A stretch of 27,990 nt of DNA from Lachnospiraceae bacterium (lineage in GTDB: Bacteria; Bacillota; Clostridia; Lachnospirales; Lachnospiraceae). Shown piece by piece: positions 6,831 through 14,513 of the stretch. The notes under the pieces are model-generated. The model ran no database searches and was not told where the DNA came from. It saw only the letters and a program-made list of their open reading frames with translations. The stretch is from positions 1 through 27,990 of the forward strand of contig JAEDCX010000026.1 in NCBI GenBank assembly GCA_016293925.1, given 5' to 3'. Both the position numbers and the translations under genes were made by a program. Numbering within the stretch: the first letter of the stretch is position 1; each line of letters opens with the position of its first letter.

Positions 6831-8216
6831 ATGGGCACAGACAAGAAAGAAAAATACAAAATAGACATGTGCAACGGACCTGTTCTGAGGAAAATGCTTC
6901 GTTTTACCATTCCTCTGATATGCTCAGGTCTGTTGCAACTTTTGTTTCATGCTGCGGATATTGTTGTTGTGGGTAGGTTTGCAGGAGATCATTCTATGGG
7001 AGCGGTGGGTGCCACCAGTTCGCTGATCAATCTTCTGACAAACCTGTTTATTGGTCTGTCCGTGGGCGCCAATGTTGTGGCAGCAAGACATTACGGAGCG
7101 AAACAGGAGTCTGAATTAAGCAAAACAGTACATACATCCATTTTTCTGGCTATTGTAAGCGGTCTGCTCATGACGGTTGTGGGGGTTTTCGGAGCAGGGC
7201 TGATCCTGAACCGGATGGGAACTCCCGACAAGATTCTCCCGCTTGCCACAGTCTATCTGCGTGTTTTTTTTGCCGGCATGCTGGCCAATATGATATACAA
7301 TTTCGGGGCGGCACTGTTACGGGCGGTTGGGGATACCAGAAGACCGCTCTTTTATCTGTTCATATCCGGCGTTCTCAATGTTGTTCTGAACCTGATTTTC
7401 GTGATTCTGCTTCATATGGATGTGGCAGGGGTGGCACTTGCAACCGTACTGTCCCAGTGCCTGTCTGCCTTTCTGGTGCTGCGTTGTCTGATGAAGGAAG
7501 AGGGCGGAATCAAACTGATTTTACGGCAGGTGCGTCCTGACCGGCGCAAGGTTGCGGAGATCGTGCATGTGGGGCTTCCGGCAGGCGTGCAGGGGACTCT
7601 TTTCTCCCTGTCGAATGTTGTGATTCAGTCGGCAGTGAACTCCTTTGGAGAGATTACTGTATCGGGAAATTCCGCCGCATCCAACATAGAGGGATTCGTC
7701 TACGTGGCAATGAATTCGTTCTATCAGGCAACCCTTGCCTTTGCAAGCCAAAATTACGGGGTGGGACAGTTCCGCAGAATTCTGCGGGGGTTGTTTACCG
7801 GTCTGGCCTGTGTGACTGTGACGGGGCTTGTATTGGGCAATGCGGTCTATCTGGGCGGTGAATTCCTGCTCCATATCTATTCGGACAGTCCGGCGGTGAT
7901 TGCAGCCGGTATGAGACGGTTATCCATCATCTGTGTATCCTATGCGCTGTGCGGGATTATGGATGTCTGTGTGGGCGCAATTCGTGGGATCGGTTATTCC
8001 GTCATGCCGATGATCGTGTCGCTGCTGGGGGCATGTGGATTCCGGCTTCTGTATCTTGCCACCGTTTTCCGGATGGAGAGATTCCACGTGATCGAAACGG
8101 TGTACCTGTCTTATCCGTTGTCCTGGCTGATTACCATAATCGCCCATGTGGTATGTCTGACCATTGTATACAGACGTGCGGTCAAACGGCGGAACGGAGG
8201 GATGGAGCATGCTTGA
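6831..8216 (+). CDS. MATE family multidrug/metabolite efflux transporter
   Basis: An integral membrane antiporter of the MATE family, which exports cationic drugs or metabolites using Na+ or H+ gradients. It is 461 residues with about twelve hydrophobic segments in two halves. The N-terminal half has LRFTIPLICSGLLQLLFHAADIVVVGRF and a GANVVAARHYGAK loop; the second half begins at VGLPAGVQGTLFSLSNVVIQ and has the parallel ASQNYGVGQ loop. These paired motifs are typical of the NorM/MepA-like branch. ATG 6831 follows GAGGTGA. The last 8 bases overlap the hydrolase gene start, so the two are translationally coupled. The substrate cannot be deduced. Confidence 0.92.
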   Translation: MGTDKKEKYKIDMCNGPVLRKMLRFTIPLICSGLLQLLFHAADIVVVGRFAGDHSMGAVGATSSLINLLTNLFIGLSVGANVVAARHYGAKQESELSKTVHTSIFLAIVSGLLMTVVGVFGAGLILNRMGTPDKILPLATVYLRVFFAGMLANMIYNFGAALLRAVGDTRRPLFYLFISGVLNVVLNLIFVILLHMDVAGVALATVLSQCLSAFLVLRCLMKEEGGIKLILRQVRPDRRKVAEIVHVGLPAGVQGTLFSLSNVVIQSAVNSFGEITVSGNSAASNIEGFVYVAMNSFYQATLAFASQNYGVGQFRRILRGLFTGLACVTVTGLVLGNAVYLGGEFLLHIYSDSPAVIAAGMRRLSIICVSYALCGIMDVCVGAIRGIGYSVMPMIVSLLGACGFRLLYLATVFRMERFHVIETVYLSYPLSWLITIIAHVVCLTIVYRRAVKRRNGGMEHA

Positions 8217-8916
8217 GATGACGATTGCGGGGCGTTCCGTTTCGACCTTTGCAACCGGCGCATTTTCACCGGGTGAGGAAGCGGCAGTGGTCTATATCCA
8301 TTCCTTTGCGGCCGGACAGGCGGAAACAATAGCAAAGTTATGTAAACAAAAATACATTCTCGTGAATCTCCCATGGACGGACGAACTGACACCATGGCCA
8401 GCGAAAAAAGCATTTCCGAAGGGGAAGGATTTTACCGGTGGCGGGGATCGATACGGAAAAGAATTGGTTGACATAATGCTTCCGGGCATCGAGGAACAAA
8501 TTCGTCAATATTATGATGTGAAAATAGAGGAGCGCAGACGCGGTCTGGCAGGGTATTCCCTAGCAGGCCTGTTTGCGCTTTATACAGCCTATCGGACAGA
8601 CTGCTTTCCGCTGACCGGCAGTGTGTCCGGCTCCCTGTGGTATGACGCGTTCCTGCAATATGTTCTGGCGCATACGCCCATGGATCTGAAGCCGCAGATA
8701 GCAGAGACGGGGACGAAGAGACGTTTTTACTTCTCACTGGGCGACAGAGAGGAGCGGGTCAGGGAACCCCGGATGCGGCGGGTTGCTCTTTGTACGGAGG
8801 CAATTGTAACACAGCTTGGGCAAATGTATGATGTCGCGTATGTCCGGAATCCGGGCGGGCATTTTACGGAACCGGAGAAGAGAATGGCTGCCGGTATTGA
8901 TGCGCTTCTGCGGTGA
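8209..8916 (+). CDS. Alpha/beta-hydrolase of the esterase (IroE/Fes-like) family
   Basis: A 235-residue alpha/beta-hydrolase fold protein, probably a cytoplasmic serine esterase. The nucleophile elbow is AGYSLAGL with S117. H218 in NPGGHF is the likely catalytic histidine, and D179 (SLGDREE) is a candidate acid. The tryptophan-rich segment NLPWTDELTPWPAKKAF resembles the enterobactin-esterase group, but no siderophore genes are nearby, so the substrate is unknown. The frame is open earlier (8164), but ATG 8209 has GGAGGG just upstream and gives an 8-base overlap with the MATE gene, so I chose it. The coupling suggests that the hydrolase works on something moved by, or toxic in connection with, the transporter. 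That is inference. Confidence 0.8.
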   Translation: MLEMTIAGRSVSTFATGAFSPGEEAAVVYIHSFAAGQAETIAKLCKQKYILVNLPWTDELTPWPAKKAFPKGKDFTGGGDRYGKELVDIMLPGIEEQIRQYYDVKIEERRRGLAGYSLAGLFALYTAYRTDCFPLTGSVSGSLWYDAFLQYVLAHTPMDLKPQIAETGTKRRFYFSLGDREERVREPRMRRVALCTEAIVTQLGQMYDVAYVRNPGGHFTEPEKRMAAGIDALLR

Positions 8917-8917
8917 G

Positions 8918-8937
8918 GATATCCGTGATCGGATATT
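8918..8937 (+). terminator. Hairpin right after the hydrolase stop codon
   Basis: ATATCCG (8919-8925) and CGGATAT (8930-8936) form a perfect 7-bp stem with a TGAT loop, extendable by one G-U pair, starting two bases after the stop codon. No T-run follows, so it may be a weak terminator or an mRNA-stabilising hairpin. The rest of the gap to 9081 shows nothing I can identify. Confidence 0.4.
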
Positions 8938-9081
8938 GCAATTCCACGGAATATCGGATAGGATAAGAAAGGATTGCGGTCGGAAACGAGTGACTCCGGC
9001 CGGATTTCGCAAGAACTCCGTCACAACGGTGGACAGAACCGGGGAACGGAGAATATGGTAGGTTGAAGGTACAAAAGGAAA

Positions 9082-9804
9082 ATGAATCCATCACGTAAAC
9101 GAATGTTTCTAAAGGGCATGCGGGACGGAATCCCGATTTCGCTGGGGTATTTTGCGGTTGCAATTGCACTGGGCATCGCAGCAAGGGAAGCTGGGATGAC
9201 CCCCTGGCAGGCTACCCTGTCCAGTCTCCTGTTAAATGCATCGGCTGGGGAGTATGTTGGCTTTACCCTGATTGCCGCCAATTCCAGCTATATCGAGGTA
9301 ATCGTTATGGAAGCGGTGGCCAATGCCAGATATCTGTTGATGTCATGTGCATTGAGCCAGAAACTGAGTTCGAAAACATCGATGCTCCACCGTCTGCTGA
9401 TCGGAACGGTGGTGACGGACGAGATCTTCGGAATCTCCATTGCAAGGCCTGAAAAACTGGAACCTTTCTATACATACGGAGCTATTCTGGTGGCAGTGCC
9501 GGGATGGGCGCTGGGAACACTTCTGGGAGTCGTGCTGGGCAGTGTATTGCCGGGACGTGCGGTCAGCGCACTGTCTGTCAGTCTGTTCGGAATGTTCATA
9601 GCGATTTTTATTCCGCCGGCCCGCAGAAATCGTGTGGTAGGGGGACTGGTACTGATCAGTTTCGCGGCAAGTTTCGCGTTCGGCAGGATTCCTTTTCTGG
9701 CGCAGATTTCTTCTGGGATTCGGACCATTATTCTGACCGTGGTCATTTCCCTTGCCGCAGCAATACTCTTCCCGGTAAAGGAGGATAAGACAGATGCAGC
9801 ATAA
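9082..9804 (+). CDS. azlC: AzlC family branched-chain amino acid exporter, large subunit
   Basis: The large membrane subunit of the AzlCD (BrnFE-type) exporter, which removes excess branched-chain amino acids or their analogues. It is 240 residues with several hydrophobic segments. The family motif region is seen as GMRDGIPISLGYFAVAIALG near the N terminus, followed by SLLLNASAGEYVGFTLI and MEAVANARYLLMSCALSQKL. ATG 9082 is preceded by AAAAGGAAA. It overlaps azlD by 11 bases, the standard arrangement of this pair. No leucine-responsive regulator gene is next to it. Confidence 0.93.
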   Translation: MNPSRKRMFLKGMRDGIPISLGYFAVAIALGIAAREAGMTPWQATLSSLLLNASAGEYVGFTLIAANSSYIEVIVMEAVANARYLLMSCALSQKLSSKTSMLHRLLIGTVVTDEIFGISIARPEKLEPFYTYGAILVAVPGWALGTLLGVVLGSVLPGRAVSALSVSLFGMFIAIFIPPARRNRVVGGLVLISFAASFAFGRIPFLAQISSGIRTIILTVVISLAAAILFPVKEDKTDAA

Positions 9805-10126
9805 TGTATATCTTTATATTGCCTGTATGGCGTTGATCACGTATCTGATCAGAGTATTGCCGCTGACGCTGATCCGAAGGGATATCAGGAATAGAACCAT
9901 CCGGTCGTTCCTGTATTATGTCCCCTATGTCACATTGGCGGTTATGACGTTTCCGGCGATTATGGAATCCACACAGAGCCTGTGGTCGGGGCTGCTGGCT
10001 CTTCTGGTGGGGATTGTTCTGGCCTGGTTTGGCCGGGGGCTGATCGTTGTGTCGGTCTGTTGCTGCGCAACGGTTTTCCTGACAGAACTGGCACTGGATT
10101 ATATTCCATTTCTGGCCGGCTTGTGA
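9794..10126 (+). CDS. azlD: AzlD family branched-chain amino acid exporter, small subunit
   Basis: The small membrane partner of AzlC, 110 residues, with about four hydrophobic helices. The family motif TYLIRVLPLTLIRR is near the N terminus, followed by FLYYVPYVTLAVMTFPAI. It starts inside the end of azlC (11-base overlap), with AAAGGAGGATAAG just upstream, and so is translationally coupled. The end of this gene carries the promoter of the next one. Confidence 0.92.
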   Translation: MQHNVYLYIACMALITYLIRVLPLTLIRRDIRNRTIRSFLYYVPYVTLAVMTFPAIMESTQSLWSGLLALLVGIVLAWFGRGLIVVSVCCCATVFLTELALDYIPFLAGL

Positions 10127-10132
10127 TATAAT
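10104..10132 (+). promoter_or_regulatory. Extended -10 promoter for the UDP-sugar pyrophosphorylase gene
   Basis: A perfect TATAAT (10127-10132) is preceded by TG one base away (10124-10125), an extended -10. At 17-base spacing the -35 is a weak TTCCAT (10104-10109). It overlaps the end of azlD, and transcription would start about 40 bases before ATG 10178. Confidence 0.65.
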
Positions 10133-10177
10133 AATAGAATGATACTGTCAATGATTGGAATGCAGAAAGGGAGAACA

Positions 10178-11404
10178 ATGAATTATCAGGAAGCGCAGAA
10201 GGTATTACGGGAGCACGGTCAGGAACAGCTGCTCCGTTTCTATGACGAACTGGGGGAGGAAGAGAAACAGTCTCTGCTGGAACAGATTGCCGGGATTGAC
10301 TGGAGCCTCCTGGAACTTTTGAATCATCAGGGGGAGGAAGCCGTCCGGGGCAAACTGGAACCTCTGGAGGCCGTGACGATTGCAGATATTGAAAAAGAGC
10401 ACGCTGTTTATGAGGCACGGGGATTAGAGGCAATCCGGGCAGGGAAGGTCGGCGCGGTGCTGTTGGCCGGCGGACAGGGAACCCGTCTGGGCTTCGACAA
10501 GGCCAAGGGGATGTTCAATGTTGGCGTGCATAAGGAACTGTATATTTTTGAACAGCTGATCCGCAATGTGCAGGCTGTGGTGGAGAAGGCAGGCGTCACC
10601 GTCCCCTTCTATATCATGACCAGCGATAAGAATCATGCAGATACGGTGGCTTTTTTTGAAGCGCATGAGTATTTCGGATATCCTGCAGAGGATGTGCGAT
10701 TTTTCGTGCAGGAGATGGCACCGAGCGTGGATTTCAACGGCAAACTGTTGCTGGAGGGGAAGGCGCAGCTGTCACTGTCCCCCAACGGGAACGGCGGATG
10801 GTTCACCTCCATGCAACGCAGCGGAGTGCTTGCGGACGCGAAGAAGCGTGGTGTGGAATGGCTGAATATTTTTGCGGTGGATAATGTGCTACAGAAGATC
10901 GCAGATCCTCTGTTTATCGGTGCTGTACTGGAGAAAGGCTTTGTCAGCGGCGCCAAGGTGGTACACAAGGCGGCTCCGGAGGAACGGGTCGGCGTGTTGT
11001 GCAGGGAGGACGGGAAGCCGTCTATCGTGGAGTATTACGAGATGACGGAGGAGATGATTACATCCCGCAAACCGGATGGAGATCTGTCCTATGCCTATGG
11101 CGTGATCCTGAATTATCTTTTCCGGATTGATGAACTGGAGCGAATTGCGGGCACGAAATTGCAGACCCATATTGCAGAGAAGAAAATTCCGTATATCGAT
11201 GCGCAGGGGAATCAGGTGAAACCGGAGACCCCGAACGGATATAAATTCGAGACACTGATTCTGGATATGATTCATCTGTTTGACAACTGTCTGCCCTATG
11301 AGGTGGTACGGGAGCACGAGTTTGCACCGATTAAGAACAGAACGGGTGTGGATTCTCTGGACAGCGCCCGGGAGCTGCTGACGCTGAACGGAATCGATTA
11401 CTAG
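10178..11404 (+). CDS. UDPGP-family UDP-sugar pyrophosphorylase (UAP1-like)
   Basis: A nucleotidyltransferase of the eukaryotic-type UDPGP family, which joins UTP to a sugar-1-phosphate (GlcNAc-1-P or hexose-1-P) to give a UDP-sugar and pyrophosphate. The UTP-binding signature LLAGGQGTRLGFDKAKGM starts near residue 95. Further family landmarks are QEMAPSVDF, LSPNGNGGWF, LNIFAVDNVL and KFETLILDMI with the final FAPIKNRTGVDS. At 408 residues it fits bacterial members, which are shorter than human UAP1. ATG 10178 has AAGGGAG at a spacing of about 5. ATG 10139 is also in frame but lies almost on top of the promoter -10. The sugar specificity cannot be decided from sequence. This type is unrelated to the GlmU and GalU enzymes most bacteria use. 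Confidence 0.88.
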   Translation: MNYQEAQKVLREHGQEQLLRFYDELGEEEKQSLLEQIAGIDWSLLELLNHQGEEAVRGKLEPLEAVTIADIEKEHAVYEARGLEAIRAGKVGAVLLAGGQGTRLGFDKAKGMFNVGVHKELYIFEQLIRNVQAVVEKAGVTVPFYIMTSDKNHADTVAFFEAHEYFGYPAEDVRFFVQEMAPSVDFNGKLLLEGKAQLSLSPNGNGGWFTSMQRSGVLADAKKRGVEWLNIFAVDNVLQKIADPLFIGAVLEKGFVSGAKVVHKAAPEERVGVLCREDGKPSIVEYYEMTEEMITSRKPDGDLSYAYGVILNYLFRIDELERIAGTKLQTHIAEKKIPYIDAQGNQVKPETPNGYKFETLILDMIHLFDNCLPYEVVREHEFAPIKNRTGVDSLDSARELLTLNGIDY

Positions 11405-11445
11405 GAAAACGACAATCCGATTCTCAAGAAAAAATGAAAAAGGTG

Positions 11446-11475
11446 TTGCAGAAAATTAGTTGAGTATGCTATAAT
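11446..11475 (+). promoter_or_regulatory. Promoter of the tRNA-Trp gene
   Basis: -35 TTGCAG (11446-11451), 18-base spacer, and perfect -10 TATAAT (11470-11475) preceded by TG at 11467-11468, so an extended -10. It lies 33 bases upstream of the tRNA 5' end and should drive it strongly. Confidence 0.8.
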
Positions 11476-11507
11476 ACAACTCGGCGGTCATAGGAGCGCC
11501 GGGTTAT

Positions 11508-11578
11508 AGGGGTGTAGTTCATCGGTAGAATAAGAGTCTCCAAAACTCCAGAGGAGGGTTCGATTCCTTCCACCCCTG
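11508..11578 (+). tRNA. tRNA-Trp, anticodon CCA
   Basis: The acceptor stem AGGGGTG (11508-11514) pairs perfectly with CACCCCT (11571-11577), with discriminator G11578. D arm 11517-11531. The anticodon stem surrounds the loop CTCCAAA with anticodon CCA at 11540-11542. The T loop TTCGATT (11559-11565) is closed by GAGGG/CCTTC. The 3' CCA is not encoded, as TTT follows. The outermost anticodon-stem pair is an A-C mismatch (11533/11549). It is a single-gene unit with its own promoter and terminator. Confidence 0.92.
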
Positions 11579-11583
11579 TTTAG

Positions 11584-11610
11584 ACACCTGATGCATATCA
11601 GGTGTTTATT
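11584..11610 (+). terminator. Rho-independent terminator after tRNA-Trp
   Basis: ACACCTGAT (11584-11592) pairs perfectly with ATCAGGTGT (11597-11605) around a 4-base loop, followed by TTATT. It lies five bases after the tRNA. Confidence 0.8.
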
Positions 11611-11657
11611 ACTTTCTGCGGTTATGTCGCAAATTGTCACAGAATGGAGGCATCGGG

Positions 11658-11948
11658 ATGCCGACTTTATATACAGCATCAAAAGTTCACAACGAGATCA
11701 TTTTCTGTGTGGTATATGACCAGAATAAGAAAGCGGTCATTGAGAAGGCGTTTCTGAAGAATCGCATCTCCTACTATGAAACCTGGGAGAAGGTTAGTTT
11801 CCTGATGCGCCTGTTCGGTAAGAAAGAAGGATGTCAGATCTGCATCAACGATATGCAGCGGGAGAAGGCAGAGGAGATTATCCGGGAGCTGGATCTTGGG
11901 GACAGCGTCGAGATGATCTGTAAACCGATTGATAAAACGTATTTCTAG
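11658..11948 (+). CDS. Small conserved-looking protein of unknown function (96 residues)
   Basis: I do not recognise a named family. It starts MPTLYTASKVHNEIIFCVVY and is soluble, without a signal peptide or membrane segment. The pattern of a beta strand, an amphipathic helix (KKAVIEKAFLKNRISYYE), a second strand with GCQICINDMQREKAEEII, and a final strand resembles a small ferredoxin-like alpha/beta fold of the kind seen in DUF2007-type putative signalling proteins. That is inference from the pattern only. ATG 11658 has GGAGG 8 bases upstream; the earlier in-frame ATG 11634 has no such site. It sits alone between the tRNA terminator and a terminator at 12063, so it is probably monocistronic. 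Confidence 0.7.
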   Translation: MPTLYTASKVHNEIIFCVVYDQNKKAVIEKAFLKNRISYYETWEKVSFLMRLFGKKEGCQICINDMQREKAEEIIRELDLGDSVEMICKPIDKTYF

Positions 11949-12062
11949 GCATACTGCGGACGGAGATCCGCGGCAGGCCGGGACAGACGGATGATTGGAA
12001 GGATGATGAGTCCCGGTTCATACATCCGTGTCATCAGGATAAGTAAACAATACTGCACTGTG

Positions 12063-12103
12063 AACCTCCCCGGACTCTCGATCAGAGAAAGGGGAGGTTT
12101 TGA
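12063..12103 (+). terminator. Rho-independent terminator after the 96-residue protein gene
   Basis: AACCTCCCC (12063-12071) pairs with GGGGAGGTT (12091-12099). The loop contains a nested CTCT/AGAG stem (12075-12078, 12084-12087). TTTTG follows. The remaining gap from 11949 contains a small GCGGA/TCCGC hairpin and nothing else I can assign. Confidence 0.8.
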
Positions 12104-12121
12104 TTACATAGGAAACGAATC

Positions 12122-13318
12122 ATGCAAAGAACAAAGTATACTATGAGAAGCCATTCCGGTATACGGAAGCTTCCGTTCCGGATTATAATCCTTTCCCTGT
12201 GTGTTCTGTCCGCTGTGGCGCTGACCGGATGCACCCTGTCCCATGACCGGGGCAGTGCGGCACAGTCCGATGATACCCGGTTGCCGGATACGGACGATAC
12301 CGCTGCCGATGCGACCGATAAACCGGACACCGCAGATCCGGTGACTGCCAATCATGCTGTGACCAGTATCACAGATGCTTCTTTGCTCGCGCAGCGGGAA
12401 AAAACCATGTTTGACGGTGATTTGGCACTTGCCGCTGCAAATGACAGAGATTTTCCCATTGCCAATACCTTCGGGGAATTGAGCGTTCCCACCTATTTTA
12501 CCAAGGTGAACGATACCTATTTTCTGGTTGATTGTTACCACAATCAGATTCTCTATCACGATAATACAGAAGATCCGGTCTGGCAGTGGAATGTGCTACC
12601 GGGGGAACTTGCGATGCCGCATACCATTGCCAGCGACGGAACGGTTTATCTGGTGGATGATACAGAGAACCATCGGGTTGTGGTGTACGAGCGGTATGAA
12701 GGTCATTTCATTATCACACAGACGTTTGAGCATATCGGTATCAGACCGCATTACTCCCAATACAATGAAGCCGATCAGACGTTCTATGTGTGGAGTTCCA
12801 TGACAGGGGAGATGTATCTGTTCAAGAGAGCGGACGAAGACGATGCGGCGTATCACCCGGTCTATCTTGCGGAAATCAGGAAAATCAACAAATTGGACGG
12901 CGTCTACGTCCGTTCGTTTACCATCATGGAGGATGAGATCTATATTGTGTCCGGAAACAGTACCATTATCCGGGCAAAGCTTGCGGATTTTACCATCATA
13001 GAGGAATATCCGGTTCCTGCGGAAATGGCCGGAATGATTCAAATATCCAGATTGGGGAGCATGTTTTACATCACCATTTCCACCGATGCCTGCGGCAATC
13101 AGGATTATGCAACGATCATTCGCACCGAGGATCTGCGGGATTTAGTGTCAGGCGGGTATGAAGATATCTATGAATGGTTCATCGGTGGGGGGACGCCGTA
13201 TTACATCTCAGAAGTCGACGGAAGCTATTATATGACGGAGCATCGCATTCCGGGACATTCTCTGTGGCGCTTTGAAGCGGAAGGCGAGAGTATCCGGAAC
13301 ATCACGGAGATCTATTAG
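12122..13318 (+). CDS. Surface lipoprotein with possible beta-propeller domain, unknown function
   Basis: A 398-residue exported protein. The N terminus is basic (MQRTKYTMRSHSGIRKLPFR), followed by a hydrophobic stretch and the lipobox LTGC, so C37 should be lipidated and anchor the protein on the outer face of the membrane. A low-complexity Asp/Thr/Ala spacer (~45-80) follows. The rest has repeated short strand patterns such as TYFLVDCYHNQILYHD, TVYLVDDTENHRVVVYER and EIYIVSGNSTIIRAKL, with the V-D-x-x-x-N-x-x-(V/I) spacing seen in NHL-type propeller repeats. The propeller fold is inference. ATG 12122 follows AGGAAA. It lies after a terminator. A promoter at 13359 starts a new unit downstream, so it looks monocistronic. 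Confidence 0.78.
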   Translation: MQRTKYTMRSHSGIRKLPFRIIILSLCVLSAVALTGCTLSHDRGSAAQSDDTRLPDTDDTAADATDKPDTADPVTANHAVTSITDASLLAQREKTMFDGDLALAAANDRDFPIANTFGELSVPTYFTKVNDTYFLVDCYHNQILYHDNTEDPVWQWNVLPGELAMPHTIASDGTVYLVDDTENHRVVVYERYEGHFIITQTFEHIGIRPHYSQYNEADQTFYVWSSMTGEMYLFKRADEDDAAYHPVYLAEIRKINKLDGVYVRSFTIMEDEIYIVSGNSTIIRAKLADFTIIEEYPVPAEMAGMIQISRLGSMFYITISTDACGNQDYATIIRTEDLRDLVSGGYEDIYEWFIGGGTPYYISEVDGSYYMTEHRIPGHSLWRFEAEGESIRNITEIY

Positions 13319-13358
13319 CAACGAATTCTTTTTGGAATCGTATTCTTTGGAAATGAAA

Positions 13359-13387
13359 TGTACAAAAGGAAGGAAAAAAGGTATACT
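13359..13387 (+). promoter_or_regulatory. Promoter upstream of the YbhN-like membrane protein and probably addBA
   Basis: -35 TGTACA (13359-13364), 17-base spacer, -10 TATACT (13382-13387). A small hairpin follows in the leader: GGAAG (13395-13399) with CTTCC (13415-13419), plus an inner TGC/GCA. The next genes follow without a visible terminator, so addB and addA may share this promoter. Confidence 0.6.
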
Positions 13388-13460
13388 ATACTTAGGAAGA
13401 TGCTCCGGTGGCAGCTTCCGTGAATCCTTGTGCTGATGGAGATATTGAGATTATTCGTAT

Positions 13461-14492
13461 ATGAAAAAACAAAAGAAACTTGCCTTGATCAAAAACATCA
13501 TAACCGTTGTGTTCCTGGTGGTGGCGGCTGTGTTTTTCTATCGATCCCTGCAGAGCAGTATTGAGAAGGTCATGCAGGAAGATTTCCGTCTGAACTGGGG
13601 GCTGTTTGGCGTTGCCATGCTGATCTATTTCTTATATTTTGTCTTTTTGGCCTCTCTGTGGCATTTTGTGACGGTTCTGAACCGATCCTCGATTCCCTAT
13701 TGGGAAGCAATCACCTGTTATGCATTTTCCGTATTGGGCAAATATATTCCGGGAGAGATTTTCATGCTGCTGGCACGGTTTCCGGCGTATGAACGCCGGG
13801 GCGTGAAGCCAAGGAAAGTAACGGTGAATTTCTATCTGGAGAATCTGGGGACACTGCTGGGAGCCGCCTTTCTGTTCATCGGATCCCTGTTGTTCTTCCC
13901 CAATGACCTGCTGGATAAGTACAAGTGGGTCATCGTTGCTGCGTTTCTGGGACTGGCAGTCTGTACGAATCCGAGGATTATTAATCTGATTCTGCGCTTT
14001 CTGGAGCGTTTCCTGAAGGGAAAGGAATTACAGATCTCCATTACGTATCCGCAGATGCTGGCGGTGGTTTTCCTGTTTATCTTAAACTGGATACTGGTGG
14101 GAAGCGGGTTCTACCTGCTGGTGTGCAGCGTATATCCCATCTCTCCCCATCAACTGCTTTACGTGGCCGGGGTGTTCGGCCTGGCGGTGATGGTGGGCAT
14201 GGTTACTTTTTTCGCACCCAGTGGTCTCGGGGTACGGGAGGGGCTGATTGTGGTGGGCCTCGGCGTGATTATGCCGAATGAGCAGGCGGTCATCATTTCT
14301 CTTCTTGCAAGAGTGTGGGCGACCGTGGCAGAGGTACTGTTCATTCTGCTGATCTATGTGATTCGTAAGGTGGGGCAGAGGACAGGCTGGATCAGGACCA
14401 CCAGGGTACTGAAACTTCGGAAGGAGTACCGCAGATCCATTCTGAAGAAAATCGGGGACAGGCGCAGAAAGAGACATCGGGAAGAGAAATAA
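13461..14492 (+). CDS. LPG-synthase-like/YbhN (UPF0104) family membrane protein
   Basis: A 343-residue polytopic membrane protein with about eight hydrophobic segments and a very basic C-terminal tail. It matches the membrane (flippase-like) part of lysylphosphatidylglycerol synthases, a family that also includes stand-alone YbhN/AglD-type proteins. The best-conserved motif is FFAPSGLGVREG around residue 255; SVLGKYIPGEIFMLLARF near residue 100 is also typical. The soluble aminoacyl-transferase domain of MprF is absent, so it is unlikely to make lysyl-PG by itself. It may instead act in lipid or lipid-linked sugar movement. The ribosome binding site before ATG 13461 is weak (TGAGA about 10 bases upstream). 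addB starts 21 bases after its stop. Confidence 0.85.
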   Translation: MKKQKKLALIKNIITVVFLVVAAVFFYRSLQSSIEKVMQEDFRLNWGLFGVAMLIYFLYFVFLASLWHFVTVLNRSSIPYWEAITCYAFSVLGKYIPGEIFMLLARFPAYERRGVKPRKVTVNFYLENLGTLLGAAFLFIGSLLFFPNDLLDKYKWVIVAAFLGLAVCTNPRIINLILRFLERFLKGKELQISITYPQMLAVVFLFILNWILVGSGFYLLVCSVYPISPHQLLYVAGVFGLAVMVGMVTFFAPSGLGVREGLIVVGLGVIMPNEQAVIISLLARVWATVAEVLFILLIYVIRKVGQRTGWIRTTRVLKLRKEYRRSILKKIGDRRRKRHREEK

Positions 14493-14513
14493 GCACAGGG
14501 TTGGGGGAATGAA

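Noticed and set aside
8917..9081. GTGAC...GTCAC and other short inverted repeats between the hydrolase and azlC
   Set aside because: Apart from the hairpin at 8919-8936, the repeats are short and widely spaced, and no known RNA family is recognisable.
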